Positions 16,616 through 25,075 of a stretch of 64,000 nt of DNA are shown piece after piece. Below the pieces are notes generated by a model. That model searched no databases. It saw only the letters and a program-made list of their open reading frames with translations, and had not been told where the DNA came from. The DNA comes from an uncultured Nostocoides sp. (lineage in GTDB: Bacteria > Actinomycetota > Actinomycetes > Actinomycetales > Dermatophilaceae): positions 94,072 through 158,071 of the forward strand of contig CALMQX010000041.1 of NCBI GenBank assembly GCA_937873315.1, read 5' to 3'. The stretch's first letter is position 1. Each line of letters opens with the position of its first letter. The translations under genes were made by a program, and so were the position numbers.

Positions 16616-16642
16616 CCTACGATGCCTAGCGCCTGCGTGGGG

Positions 16643-17728
16643 TCAGCTCAACCAGCGCAGCAGCGCTGCTTCGCAGGCGGCATACTGCGCCACCGGACAC
16701 TGCTCGTCGTCCATGTGCGCCAGATTGGGGTCACCCGGGCCGAAGTTGACGGCCGGGACGCCCATCGCCGAGAACCGCGCGACGTCGGTCCACCCCTGCT
16801 TGGCCGTGACCTCGACGCCGAGGGCCTCCACGAATGCCTGGGCGGCCGGCAGGTGCAGCCCGGGCCGGGCGCCGCCCGCGTTATCGACCACGGCCACGTC
16901 GAAGCCCTCGAAGACCTCGCGCACGTGGGCCTCCGCGTCGGCCTCACTCAGCGATGGGGCGTAGCGGTAGTTCACCGTGACCACGCAACGGTCGGGGATG
17001 ACATTGCCGGCGATCCCGCCGGAGATGAGCACCGCGTTCAGGGCTTCACGGAACTCCAGCCCGTCGACCTCGAGGGTCTGGGCTTGGTATGCCGTGAGCC
17101 GCCGGAGGATCTCGCCGGCATCGTGAATCGCGTTGTGCCCCTTCCACGGTCGCGCGGAGTGGGCAGCGATGCCCTTGGTGGTGACCTCGGCGCGCAGGGT
17201 GCCCTTGCAGCCGCCCTCGACCTGGGCGTCGGTCGGCTCCAGGAGCACAGCGAAGTCGGCATCGGCGATCAGCTCCGGCGCCTGTTGCTGCACATGCAGC
17301 AGCCCGTTGTACTCGCTGTCGATCTCCTCACCTTCATAGAAGACGAAGGTGATATCCCGGTTGGGCTCGCGCACGAGATGAGCGATCCGCAACTGAACGG
17401 CGACTCCGCCCTTCATGTCCACCGTGCCGCGGCCCCAGAGCACCTCACCAGCGCCCTCACCGACCCGCTTGGTGGGCAGGTTCGCCGGCTCGGCCGTGAG
17501 CGGGACGGTGTCGATGTGCCCGGCCAGCACGACGCGTTCGGCGCGGCCGAGGGAGGTCCGGGCGACCAACGTGTGCCCGATCCGCGTGACGGTGAGCTGC
17601 GGCAGGGCTCGGAGCACCTGCTCGAGCGCATCGGCCAGGGCGCCCTCGTCTTGGCTTACCGATGGAATGTCACAGATCGCGGCGGTTAGCGCGGCAGCGT
17701 CCAGGCTGAGATCGAGGGCAGGCGGCAT
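16643..17728 (-). CDS. dapE: Succinyl-diaminopimelate desuccinylase
   Basis: 361 residues. M20 metallopeptidase fold with VLAGHIDTVPL (zinc His and catalytic Asp), GRGTVDMKGGVAV (bridging Asp) and FYEGEEIDSEYNG (catalytic Glu pair). DapE removes succinate from N-succinyl-LL-diaminopimelate in lysine and peptidoglycan precursor synthesis. The window also has dapD and dapC, so the succinylase branch is nearly complete here. The ATG lies inside a GTATGCCG octamer, and a -10 (TACAGT) ends 7 nt upstream, indicating leaderless transcription. Confidence 0.94.
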   Translation of the reverse strand: MPPALDLSLDAAALTAAICDIPSVSQDEGALADALEQVLRALPQLTVTRIGHTLVARTSLGRAERVVLAGHIDTVPLTAEPANLPTKRVGEGAGEVLWGRGTVDMKGGVAVQLRIAHLVREPNRDITFVFYEGEEIDSEYNGLLHVQQQAPELIADADFAVLLEPTDAQVEGGCKGTLRAEVTTKGIAAHSARPWKGHNAIHDAGEILRRLTAYQAQTLEVDGLEFREALNAVLISGGIAGNVIPDRCVVTVNYRYAPSLSEADAEAHVREVFEGFDVAVVDNAGGARPGLHLPAAQAFVEALGVEVTAKQGWTDVARFSAMGVPAVNFGPGDPNLAHMDDEQCPVAQYAACEAALLRWLS

Positions 17729-17735
17729 ACGCCCG

Positions 17736-17741
17736 ACTGTA
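17736..17741 (-). promoter_or_regulatory. -10 element (TACAGT) of leaderless dapE promoter
   Basis: On the minus strand TACAGT ends 7 nt before the ATG at 17728, within the 20-bp gap between dapE and the upstream gene's stop. Confidence 0.5.
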
Positions 17742-17748
17742 GTTGCTG

Positions 17749-18642
17749 CTAGCCGCCGGCCAGGGTGATCACCACGGTGTTCGGCGCGATCGACGCTCCG
17801 GCCTCGCCCCAGGTATACGCCCGCTCACTCAATGCTCGGGTCCACACCTGGTCACGCACCTGCACCCGGACGGCACCGGTTTCCTTGGCTCGAGCGACCG
17901 CCCATTGACCCACCGACCATGCCCGGTCCTTATCCGGCGCGACGACGGTGACGGTGCGACCCGAGCTGGTCGCTGGCAACCCGTGATCGGCCTTGAGCAA
18001 AGTGGTCAGCAGCGACCCATCCGGGGTGCCCTTGACATCGGCCAGGGCACAGCCAAAAGCCGCCGGGGTCTGACCCGAGAGCGCCGAGGCGGTGGCCCGG
18101 GCCATGGCTTCGTGCTGGGCATAGGCGCTGCCGTCGGCGCTCCGTTGCACGGCCTGGGCAGCGACCGCAATCTCCATGTCCCGGTAGCCGTCAACCTTTT
18201 CTAGGGCGTCATAGAACTTGTTGGTGGAGTATTCGGGATTCATGATCTGCTCGACCGTGCCCCAGCCCTGGCTCGGCCGTTGTTGGAAGAGCCCTACGGA
18301 GTCGCGGTCTCCGTAGCGGATATTGCGCACCTTGGACTCCTGCATGGCGGTGGCGATCGCGATGGATGCTGCCCGCGGCGGCAGGCCCCGTTCGACACCG
18401 ATGGCCGTGATGACCGCAGCATTGCTCGCCTGATCGGTAGCCCACTCAAAGGTCTGACTGTTGACCGTGACCTGGCAACCCTCGCTCACCGTCCCCTGGG
18501 AGAGATGCTGGTATGCCGTCCACCCGCCGATGGCGACCGTCCCAGCCAATCCGAGCAGGACCAATCGCCCGGCCAGAGTTCGGCCGCGAGTACGCGGCCG
18601 CTCCTCGGCCAGGGTGATCCCACCGCGGGGGGTCTGCGGCAT
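17749..18642 (-). CDS. Membrane-anchored lytic-transglycosylase-like protein of unknown role
   Basis: 297 residues. A cytoplasmic basic N-terminus, one transmembrane helix (about 26-46), then an extracytoplasmic domain. The stretch PPRAASIAIATAMQESKVRN with the Glu of AMQES, then DSVGLFQQRPSQGWG, resembles the catalytic region of goose-lysozyme/SLT-like folds (compare ALAxQESxxxxxxxSxxGLFQ). This is a common actinobacterial family often labelled hypothetical. The ATG lies within a GTATGCCG octamer, and AGGAGCCC upstream is a good ribosome-binding site. Between dapD and dapE; a cell-wall function fits but is not proven. Confidence 0.75.
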   Translation of the reverse strand: MPQTPRGGITLAEERPRTRGRTLAGRLVLLGLAGTVAIGGWTAYQHLSQGTVSEGCQVTVNSQTFEWATDQASNAAVITAIGVERGLPPRAASIAIATAMQESKVRNIRYGDRDSVGLFQQRPSQGWGTVEQIMNPEYSTNKFYDALEKVDGYRDMEIAVAAQAVQRSADGSAYAQHEAMARATASALSGQTPAAFGCALADVKGTPDGSLLTTLLKADHGLPATSSGRTVTVVAPDKDRAWSVGQWAVARAKETGAVRVQVRDQVWTRALSERAYTWGEAGASIAPNTVVITLAGG

Positions 18643-18663
18643 ACGCGCTGGGCTCCTGTCGGG

Positions 18664-19626
18664 TCAGTCGTTGGCGTGCAAGGCGGAGTTGAGGACGATG
18701 CCGTGACCGTCGCGCGGACGCGCCTCCACGGTGCCGGTGACCGAATTGCGGATGAAGAGCAGGTTGCTCTGACCGGACAACTCGCGGGCCTTGGCGACCG
18801 TTCCGTCGGGCAAGGTCACCTTGGTGCCAGCCGTGAGGTACAGCCCCGCCTCGACGACACAGTCGTCACCCAGCGCGATGCCCAAACCCGACTCGGCGCC
18901 CAACAGGCAGCGCTCGCCGATCCGCACGCGCTCGGTGCCACCTCCGGAGAGGGTGCCCATCGTGGACGCACCGCCGCCGATATCGGAGCCGTCGCCGACG
19001 ATGACGCCTTGGCTGATCCGGCCCTCGACCATCGACGCGCCGAGGGTTCCCGCGTTGAAGTTCACGAACCCCTCATGCATCACCGTGGTCCCGCTGGCCA
19101 AGTGGGCGCCGAGGCGCACGCGGTCGGCGTCGGCGATCCGCACTCCGGCGGGCAGGACGTAGTCGACCATCCGGGGGAACTTGTCCACGCCCATCACGGT
19201 CACCGGGCCACGCTGCTGCAGCCTGGCGCGGGTGAGCTCAAAGCCCTCGACCGCGCACGGCCCATGGTTGGTCCACACGACATTGGGTAGCGCGCCAAAG
19301 ATGCCGTCGAGGTTGATCGTGTTGGGCAGCGCGAGGCGGTGAGAGAGCAGGTGGAGGCGCAGATAGGCATCCGGGGTGCTCGCCGGGGCGGCGTCCAGGT
19401 CGATCGAGACCCGTTGGACCACTCGGCGCACGCCACGGGCGTCATCGGCGCCCTCGATCGCGTGCAGCGACTCCGTCAGCGAGTCGTCCCCAGCGTCCTC
19501 ACCCAGGGCGGGCGCGGGGAACCACGCGTCCAGCACGGTGTCATCGGCGGTCAGCGTAAGCAGACCGACGCCCCAGGCGCGACGAATCGAGGCTGCGGCG
19601 GGATCAGGCGAGGTCATGGGCGGCAT
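18664..19626 (-). CDS. dapD: 2,3,4,5-tetrahydropyridine-2,6-dicarboxylate N-succinyltransferase (actinobacterial type)
   Basis: 320 residues. The central and C-terminal parts show hexapeptide-repeat left-handed beta-helix sequence ([20 protein letters not shown] in part, [40 protein letters not shown]), as in DapD acyltransferases. The length of about 317 residues and the N-terminal domain match the M. tuberculosis-type enzyme rather than the shorter E. coli form. It uses succinyl-CoA in lysine/DAP synthesis. A -10 (TAGGGT) ends 6 nt before the ATG, suggesting a leaderless message. Confidence 0.94.
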   Translation of the reverse strand: MPPMTSPDPAAASIRRAWGVGLLTLTADDTVLDAWFPAPALGEDAGDDSLTESLHAIEGADDARGVRRVVQRVSIDLDAAPASTPDAYLRLHLLSHRLALPNTINLDGIFGALPNVVWTNHGPCAVEGFELTRARLQQRGPVTVMGVDKFPRMVDYVLPAGVRIADADRVRLGAHLASGTTVMHEGFVNFNAGTLGASMVEGRISQGVIVGDGSDIGGGASTMGTLSGGGTERVRIGERCLLGAESGLGIALGDDCVVEAGLYLTAGTKVTLPDGTVAKARELSGQSNLLFIRNSVTGTVEARPRDGHGIVLNSALHAND

Positions 19627-19632
19627 ATGCCA

Positions 19633-19638
19633 ACCCTA
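19633..19638 (-). promoter_or_regulatory. -10 element (TAGGGT) of leaderless dapD promoter
   Basis: On the minus strand TAGGGT ends 6 nt before the ATG at 19626; the 20-bp gap to the gltA stop contains nothing else. Confidence 0.5.
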
Positions 19639-19646
19639 GGCGACGC

Positions 19647-20939
19647 TCAGCGCTGGGCGAGCGGCACGTAGTCGCGCTCGGTCGCACCGATGTAGACCTG
19701 CCGCGGGCGGCCGATCTTGGTGGTCGGGTCCTCGATCATCTCGCGCCACTGGGCAATCCAGCCCGGAAGGCGTCCCAGGGCAAAGAGCACCGTGAACATA
19801 CGCGTCGGGAAGCCCATCGCCTTGTAGATCAAGCCGGTGTAGAAGTCGACATTGGGGTAGAGCTTGCGCTCGACGAAGTAGTCGTCCGCGAGGGCGATCT
19901 CCTCCAGTCGCATCGCGATGTCGAGGAGTTCGTCATTGCCACCCATCTTTTCCAAGATGGTGTGCGCGGTCTTCTTGATGATCGCGGCGCGCGGGTCGTA
20001 GTTCTTGTAGACCCGGTGGCCGAAGCCCATGAGCCGGACGCCGTCCTCCTTGGCCTTGACCTTGCGCATGAACTCGTCGGTGGAGTACTCGGCCTTCTGA
20101 ATGCGCTCGAGCATCTCCAGCACGGCCTGGTTGGCACCACCGTGCAGCGGCCCAAAGAGCGCATTGATGCCGGCAGATACCGAGGCGAAGAGATTGGCGT
20201 GGCTGGAGCCGACCAGGCGAACCGTCGAGGTCGAGCAGTTCTGCTCGTGGTCCGCGTGCAGCAGAAGCAGCAGATCGAGCGCCTTGACCATCTCTGGGTC
20301 GATCTCGTACTCGGTGGCCGGCACCCCGAAGGTCATCCGCAGGAAGTTCTCGGTGAGCGAAAGGTGGTTGTCCGGGTAGAGGAAGGGCTGGCCAATGGAC
20401 TTCTTGTAGGCATATGCCGCGATCGTCGGCAGTTTGGCCAGCAGCCGGATCGTGGAGATCTCGACCTGCTTGGCGTCAAAGGGATCCAGGCTGTCCTGGT
20501 AGAAGGTCGACAGCGCCGAGACCGCCGAGGAGAGCACCGGCATCGGGTGCGCGTCCCGCGGGAAGCCAGCGAAGAAGTTCTTGAGGTCCTCATGCAGCAT
20601 CGTGTGCTGCTGGACGTTGCTGGTGAATGCCGCCAACTCGGCCGGCGTCGGTAGCGCGCCATAGATCAGGAGGTAGGACACCTCGATGAAGTTGGACTTC
20701 TCTGCGAGCTGCTCGATCGGGTAGCCGCGGTAGCGCAGGATGCCCGCGTCGCCATCGATATACGTGATGGAGCTCGTGCAACTGGCGGTATTGGTGAATC
20801 CCCCGTCGAGCGTGACATTGCCGGTCTCTTTGAGCAGGGCGGAGATGTCGTACCCGTGGTTGCCCTCGGTCGCCGCGATGACCTTGAGGTCAAGGGACTT
20901 CTCCCCCGCCGTGAGCGTCGCACCGGAGTCGTTGGTCAT
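19647..20939 (-). CDS. gltA: Citrate synthase
   Basis: 430 residues from the ATG at 20939, preceded by AAGGACG. The longer frame to 21005 adds only leader-like residues. Catalytic landmarks: LLLHADHEQNCSTSTVRLVG (His), FGPLHGGANQAVLEML (His of the family signature) and RLMGFGHRVYKNYDPRA (His and Arg). An N-terminal lid domain (KVIAATEGNHGYDISALL) marks it as type II, hexameric. It condenses acetyl-CoA and oxaloacetate in the TCA cycle. sucCD also lies in this window at 59.9-62 kb. Confidence 0.95.
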   Translation of the reverse strand: MTNDSGATLTAGEKSLDLKVIAATEGNHGYDISALLKETGNVTLDGGFTNTASCTSSITYIDGDAGILRYRGYPIEQLAEKSNFIEVSYLLIYGALPTPAELAAFTSNVQQHTMLHEDLKNFFAGFPRDAHPMPVLSSAVSALSTFYQDSLDPFDAKQVEISTIRLLAKLPTIAAYAYKKSIGQPFLYPDNHLSLTENFLRMTFGVPATEYEIDPEMVKALDLLLLLHADHEQNCSTSTVRLVGSSHANLFASVSAGINALFGPLHGGANQAVLEMLERIQKAEYSTDEFMRKVKAKEDGVRLMGFGHRVYKNYDPRAAIIKKTAHTILEKMGGNDELLDIAMRLEEIALADDYFVERKLYPNVDFYTGLIYKAMGFPTRMFTVLFALGRLPGWIAQWREMIEDPTTKIGRPRQVYIGATERDYVPLAQR

Positions 20940-21031
20940 GACGGCATCGTCCTTCGCGTTCGGCCTGCAGATCTGACCCGACCTTAGTCCGTGCCGAGCC
21001 GCCACCCCAACCCGGCAGCCCCGGGCTGGCC

Positions 21032-21069
21032 CCCGAGCGGTTCAACACCCGGGCCGAACGGTCCTCGGG
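21032..21069. terminator. Possible interrupted stem-loop downstream of TetR gene
   Basis: CCCGAG (21032-21037) pairs with CTCGGG (21064-21069), with an inner GTTC (21040-21043) / GAAC (21056-21059) helix. It lies just past the minus-strand TetR stop at 21075 and before gltA. The stem is imperfect and there is no T-run. Confidence 0.4.
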
Positions 21070-21074
21070 CCAAC

Positions 21075-21767
21075 TCAGGAGCCCAGGACCAGGCCATCTG
21101 CGAGCGTCACGATGGCCGAGAAGTGGGCCTCGGGATCGCTGACAAAGCCCGGCCCGTATTGCCCGAAGATCTCCGCAGTGATGGCACCGAGAACGAGATT
21201 CCAGGCAGCCAGACCGCGCGAGAGCAGGGCAGGCGGAATGTCGTATGCCGCCACGGCCGGGTCCGCGAGCAAGGTCTCGAGGGCGCGCCCAGCGGCCGTG
21301 TGCTCGGACGCGGGGAACTCCGGCCCGTCAGGACGCGCCGCAAGGTCAGCCAAGTCTTCAAGGAGCCGCATGACGACGCGGGTGCCCGGTTCGATGGTGC
21401 GTTCCCCCGGGGCTTTGTACCCAGGCACGGGGGATCCATAGATCAGCGCGTACAGGTGTGGATGCGCCAGAGCCCATCCGCGGACCGTAACGGCAATGAC
21501 GGTGAAGCGTTCCATCGGGTCGTGGGATTCGGCCAACGCGGCGTCGACGGCGTCACCGAGCGCAGTGAAGGCGTCGATGATCAGGCGGGTGAGCAATTCA
21601 TCGCGGCTGTCGACATAGCGATAGACCGCTGAGGATGCGACGCCGAGATCGCGCGCTACGGCCCGCAGCGAGAGCGCCGCCGCGCCATCGCGAGCCAGGT
21701 GCACGCGGCCCATCTCCAGTATCGACGCCTCCATCGCTGCCCGGTGCCGTGCTCTGCTTCCGATCAT
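21075..21767 (-). CDS. TetR family transcriptional regulator
   Basis: 230 residues from the ATG at 21767; the frame runs on to 21830, but that would cover the operators. The N-terminal DNA-binding domain is typical (RVHLARDGAAALSLRAVARD, LGVASSAVYRYVDSRDELLTR by parts: GVASSAVYRYV is the recognition helix). The C-terminal ~130 residues resemble the WHG/TetR_C_33 ligand domain (RGWALAHPHLYALIYGSPVPGY). Divergent from the oxidoreductase gene at 21878, with two matching palindromes between them, so it very likely represses that gene and itself. Confidence 0.9.
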   Translation of the reverse strand: MIGSRARHRAAMEASILEMGRVHLARDGAAALSLRAVARDLGVASSAVYRYVDSRDELLTRLIIDAFTALGDAVDAALAESHDPMERFTVIAVTVRGWALAHPHLYALIYGSPVPGYKAPGERTIEPGTRVVMRLLEDLADLAARPDGPEFPASEHTAAGRALETLLADPAVAAYDIPPALLSRGLAAWNLVLGAITAEIFGQYGPGFVSDPEAHFSAIVTLADGLVLGS

Positions 21768-21788
21768 GCCCTCAGTGTGGCAGAAAAC

Positions 21789-21852
21789 GAGAGCACTGCT
21801 CTTGCATTTCCTTCGCCACGGGTGTTTCAATAGAAATGAGAGCAGTGCTCTC
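21789..21852. promoter_or_regulatory. Two matching TetR-type palindromic operators
   Basis: AGAGCACTGCTCT (21790-21802) and GAGAGCAGTGCTCTC (21838-21852) share the palindromic half-site AGAGCA around a single central base, with centres 49 bp apart. Outer bases (GAAA ... TTTC) extend the second site. Both lie between the divergent TetR gene and the oxidoreductase, the second just upstream of its AAGGAGA ribosome-binding site, as expected for autoregulated TetR repression. Confidence 0.8.
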
Positions 21853-21877
21853 GTTTCTACGACAAGGAGATTCCACC

Positions 21878-22816
21878 ATGGGACACCACCTCATCCTCGG
21901 CGCCGGTGGCATCGGCCTCGAGACCGCCATCGCCCTGACCCGACGCGGCGAGCAGGTGACCATCGGCAGCCGATCCGGCACCGACCCGGGCCTCCCCGGC
22001 GTCACGGCGACCGTCGTCGACGCCACCGACGCCGACGCCCTCACCACGGCGAGCGCGGGCGTCGACACCATCATCAACGCCATGAATCCCAAGAGCTATG
22101 TCCACTGGGATCGCGACTGGCCGCCGGTGGCTCATGCCGTCCTCTCCGCCGCGCAGCGGTCCGAGGTTGGCCTGGTCACTGTGTCCAATCTGTATGGCTA
22201 TGGCCGGGTCGATGCGCCCATGACTGAAGAGACGCCGATGCGACCCAACGGCACAAAGGGCGCCGTGCGGGCCGCCATGTGGGCCGATGCGCTGGCCGCC
22301 CACGACGCCGGGCGGGTCAGAGCCACCGAGTTGCGGGCCTCGGATTACCTCGGCGAGCGCGCCTCAAAGCAGATGAGCTTCCTCACCGAGTTCGTGCTCT
22401 CCCCCGCCTTCCGCGGCCGCACCTCACGCATCCCGATGGGGCGACCGGATGTCCAGCATTCCTGGACCTACCTCGCCGACATCGGCGAACTCGCCGCCAC
22501 CCTGGCGACCGATGACCGATCCTGGGGACACGCCTGGCTGGTGCCCACCGACGCGCCACGCACCATGAATCAGGCGGCAGCCGACGCGGCCGAACTCGGC
22601 GGTCAGGCGGGGTCCCGGGTCACGCCGTGGCCGAGATGGCTGCAGCAGGCCGCTCGAGTGAGCGCCCTCATCCGCAGCCTGGATGAGACCCGTCACCAGT
22701 TCGAGCAGCCGTTTGTCATGGATTCCCGCCACACCGAGCAGACCTTTGGGCTGGCCCCGACCCCATGGGCGACCGCGTTGGAGCGGACGCTGCGCGGCGC
22801 AGGCGCCGGGAATTAG
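21878..22816 (+). CDS. NAD(P)-binding atypical SDR / NAD-dependent epimerase-like protein
   Basis: 312 residues from the ATG at 21878, preceded by AAGGAGA; a longer frame to 21635 is rejected because it crosses the operators. The N-terminal Rossmann motif is HHLILGAGGIGLETAIAL (GAGGIG type). Later motifs VGLVTVSNLYGYGRV and LRASDYLGE resemble extended SDR/epimerase proteins that act on small substrates. Divergent from a TetR gene with twin operators, so inducible by an unknown ligand, perhaps its substrate. Its stop overlaps that of convergent dapC by 4 bp. Confidence 0.85.
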   Translation: MGHHLILGAGGIGLETAIALTRRGEQVTIGSRSGTDPGLPGVTATVVDATDADALTTASAGVDTIINAMNPKSYVHWDRDWPPVAHAVLSAAQRSEVGLVTVSNLYGYGRVDAPMTEETPMRPNGTKGAVRAAMWADALAAHDAGRVRATELRASDYLGERASKQMSFLTEFVLSPAFRGRTSRIPMGRPDVQHSWTYLADIGELAATLATDDRSWGHAWLVPTDAPRTMNQAAADAAELGGQAGSRVTPWPRWLQQAARVSALIRSLDETRHQFEQPFVMDSRHTEQTFGLAPTPWATALERTLRGAGAGN

Positions 22817-23922
22817 GACAGGCGCGCGACGGCAGCGGCGATCCGCTCGTCGCTGCCGGTCAGCGCGATCCGCACATGACGCTCACCGGCAGGTCCATAG
22901 AACGCGCCCGGTGCGGCCAGGATCCCGCGATCGGCGAGCCTGCCCACGGTGGTCCAACAGTCCTCGTCGGCGCTCGCCCAGAGGTATAGCCCAGCCTCTG
23001 AGTCATCCACCCGAAGCCCGAAATGCGCCACTGCCGGCAGCAGGGCCGCCCGGCGAGCGGCATACACCGCCTTCTGGGCCTCGACGTGAGTGTGGTCGCT
23101 CAGCGCGGCCAGCATGGCCCGCTGGACCGGCCACGGCATGATCATGCCGGAGTGCTTGCGGATCTCCAGCAACTGGCCGACCAGGGTTGGGTCCCCGGCC
23201 ACAAAAGCCGCGCGATAGCCCGCCAGATTCGACTGCTTGGAGAGCGAGTAGACGCACAGCAGGCCCTCATGGGAGCCGCCGGTGACCCGCGGGTCGAGGA
23301 TCGACGGAGTGGTGGGTATGCCGCGTTCCCGCACCCCGTCAGGTCGCCAATCGAGCTCGGCATAGCACTCGTCGGAGGCGACGATGACCCCGCGATCACG
23401 AGCCCAGTCCACGACCTTGCGGAGGTGCTCCACCCCCAGGACTTTGCCGGTGGGGTTGCCAGGCGTGTTGAGCCACAACAGTTTTGGCGAATCCGGCCCG
23501 AATGCCGTCGTGGCATCCGCCGCCATGGGAATAGCTCGCGCGAGCCGCGCCCCGACGTCATAGGTCGGGTAAGCCACCCGCGGGAAGCCCACGACTTCCC
23601 CTGGCCCCAGGCCGAGCAAGAGCGGCAACCAGGCGACGAGCTCCTTGGAGCCAATCGTCGGCAGCACCCCGGCAGGGTCGACATCGGGCACGCCGCGACG
23701 CGCGGCGAACCAGGTCGCGACCGCCTCGCGCAGGTCGGCGGTACCCCAGGTCTGGGGATAACCGGGGGCGTCCGCAGCCTCCCGTAGCGCGGCCTGCACC
23801 GCGGCCGGAGTGGGATCAACCGGTGTACCGACCGAGAGGTCCACCAAGCCGCCGGCGACGGCACTGGCCCGCTCCTTGTAGGGAACCAGCGAGTCCCAGG
23901 GAAAGTCGGGAAGGGTGAGCAC
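22813..23922 (-). CDS. dapC: N-succinyldiaminopimelate aminotransferase
   Basis: 369 residues. Fold-type I PLP aminotransferase: LSVGTPVDPTP (N-terminal GxP), LLWLNTPGNPTGKVLG (Asn-Pro motif), VIVASDECYAELDW (PLP-binding Asp/Tyr) and VYSLSKQSNLAGYRAAF (Schiff-base Lys). The N-terminal PDFPWDSL and the position next to the ferredoxin gene match actinobacterial DapC, which transfers the amino group in the succinylase branch of lysine synthesis. It starts 27 bp after the ferredoxin stop on the same strand, so the two form an operon. Confidence 0.93.
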   Translation of the reverse strand: MLTLPDFPWDSLVPYKERASAVAGGLVDLSVGTPVDPTPAAVQAALREAADAPGYPQTWGTADLREAVATWFAARRGVPDVDPAGVLPTIGSKELVAWLPLLLGLGPGEVVGFPRVAYPTYDVGARLARAIPMAADATTAFGPDSPKLLWLNTPGNPTGKVLGVEHLRKVVDWARDRGVIVASDECYAELDWRPDGVRERGIPTTPSILDPRVTGGSHEGLLCVYSLSKQSNLAGYRAAFVAGDPTLVGQLLEIRKHSGMIMPWPVQRAMLAALSDHTHVEAQKAVYAARRAALLPAVAHFGLRVDDSEAGLYLWASADEDCWTTVGRLADRGILAAPGAFYGPAGERHVRIALTGSDERIAAAVARLS

Positions 23923-23949
23923 GCGGCTACCCGATCACATCCGCGACGA

Positions 23950-24276
23950 TCAGTGCTCGTGCTGCTGGGGCGGCAATGCCGCGATGATGGGGTGGTCCTT
24001 GGCGATCACGCCCATCTTGGCCGCGCCACCTGGGCTTCCGAGGTCGTCGAAGAACTCGACATTGGCCTTGTAGTAGTCCGCCCACTGCTCGGGGACGTCG
24101 TCCTCGTAGTAGATCGCCTCCACCGGGCACACCGGCTCGCAGGCGCCGCAGTCCACGCACTCGTCAGGGTGGATGTAGAGGCTGCGCTCGCCCTCGTAGA
24201 TGCAGTCAACGGGACACTCTTCGATGCACGCCTTGTCCTTGAGGTCGACACAGGGCAGCGCGATCACGTACGTCAT
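23950..24276 (-). CDS. fdxA: Seven-iron (3Fe-4S/4Fe-4S) ferredoxin
   Basis: 108 residues from the ATG at 24276. Two cluster-binding regions: [17 protein letters not shown] and [16 protein letters not shown], the pattern of mycobacterial/streptomycete FdxA- or FdxC-type ferredoxins, with a long C-terminal tail ([14 protein letters not shown]). A small soluble electron carrier. It is the first gene of an operon with dapC, a pairing conserved in Actinobacteria. The upstream frame to 24408 is not conserved-looking and overlaps the divergent promoter. Confidence 0.93.
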   Translation of the reverse strand: MTYVIALPCVDLKDKACIEECPVDCIYEGERSLYIHPDECVDCGACEPVCPVEAIYYEDDVPEQWADYYKANVEFFDDLGSPGGAAKMGVIAKDHPIIAALPPQQHEH

Positions 24277-24284
24277 GGCGCCCA

Positions 24285-24290
24285 TACTAT
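24285..24290 (+). promoter_or_regulatory. -10 element (TACTAT) of leaderless acetyltransferase promoter
   Basis: TACTAT, 4/6 match to TATAAT with the key TAnnnT bases, ends 7 nt before the GTG at 24298, in the 21-bp gap between the divergent fdxA and acetyltransferase starts. Confidence 0.55.
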
Positions 24291-24297
24291 GCGGGGT

Positions 24298-25065
24298 GTG
24301 AGGCCTCGCATGCACCTCTCCCCCGGCGCGCTGCAACGTCTCATGACCGACGCGTGGCCGCCAGTGGAGCGGGCACAGCTGGGGGAATGGGAGTTGCGCG
24401 CGGGTCATGGCTTCACCGGCCGGGCGAACTCGGCACTTGCCGTGGGCTCCCCTGGCCTGCCGTTACCTGAGGCCCTGACCGCAGTGCAGCACTGGTATAC
24501 CGCCCGCGACTTGCCCGCATCGCTGGTGGTCGCGGGTCCGCTCGGCTTCGACCCGGCGATGGACCCGGCGGGTGCGGCTGCCTTGGCCCTGGGGTGGCGC
24601 AGCCGGGTCCTCACTCTCACGCTGACCGCAGCCGTGGACGATGTACGGCGCCACCAGGACCGGCCACCTTCCGGGGTCGAATTGCGGGTCGACCCGGTGA
24701 TGTCCGAGGGCTGGTTCCAGGCTCTGACGCGATATCGCGCGGCCGACCGCACGGCCGTCGCCGCCGTGGTTCATGGCTCCCCCGCGCAACGCTTCGTCAC
24801 AGCAGTGGAGGATGACGTGGTGATCGGCATAGGCCGCCTCGGCGTGAGCGGCGCCTGGGCGGGGGTGGGCGCGATGTGGGTCGATGCGGCTCATCGGCAA
24901 CGCGGCCTCGCACGCACGATGGTGAATCACCTTGCACACGAGGCCAATTCGCTGGGTGCGAGCTGGATACACCTGCAAACCGATAGCGACAATCGGGCCG
25001 CTCTCGCGCTGTATCGAAGCATGGGCTTCACCGACCATCACGCGTACGTGTACCTCGCTGCGTAG
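24298..25065 (+). CDS. GNAT family N-acetyltransferase with N-terminal extension
   Basis: 255 residues from the GTG at 24298 (ATG at 24310 is an alternative). The C-terminal ~110 residues carry the GNAT core: [20 protein letters not shown] (acetyl-CoA pyrophosphate loop, RxxGLA) and [19 protein letters not shown]. The N-terminal half (about 1-140) is an additional, possibly degenerate GNAT-like domain ([20 protein letters not shown]). Acceptor substrate unknown. Divergent from fdxA-dapC. The gene ends where the -10 of the next gene begins. Confidence 0.87.
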   Translation: MRPRMHLSPGALQRLMTDAWPPVERAQLGEWELRAGHGFTGRANSALAVGSPGLPLPEALTAVQHWYTARDLPASLVVAGPLGFDPAMDPAGAAALALGWRSRVLTLTLTAAVDDVRRHQDRPPSGVELRVDPVMSEGWFQALTRYRAADRTAVAAVVHGSPAQRFVTAVEDDVVIGIGRLGVSGAWAGVGAMWVDAAHRQRGLARTMVNHLAHEANSLGASWIHLQTDSDNRAALALYRSMGFTDHHAYVYLAA

Positions 25066-25068
25066 TCT
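25063..25068 (+). promoter_or_regulatory. -10 element (TAGTCT) of leaderless hydrolase promoter
   Basis: TAGTCT begins at the stop codon of the upstream acetyltransferase and ends 7 nt before the ATG at 25076. Confidence 0.5.
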
Positions 25069-25075
25069 GTGCGAC

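Noticed and set aside
20940..21005. Longer citrate synthase start at 21005
   Set aside because: The 22 extra residues are unlike the family, and AAGGACG precedes the ATG at 20939.
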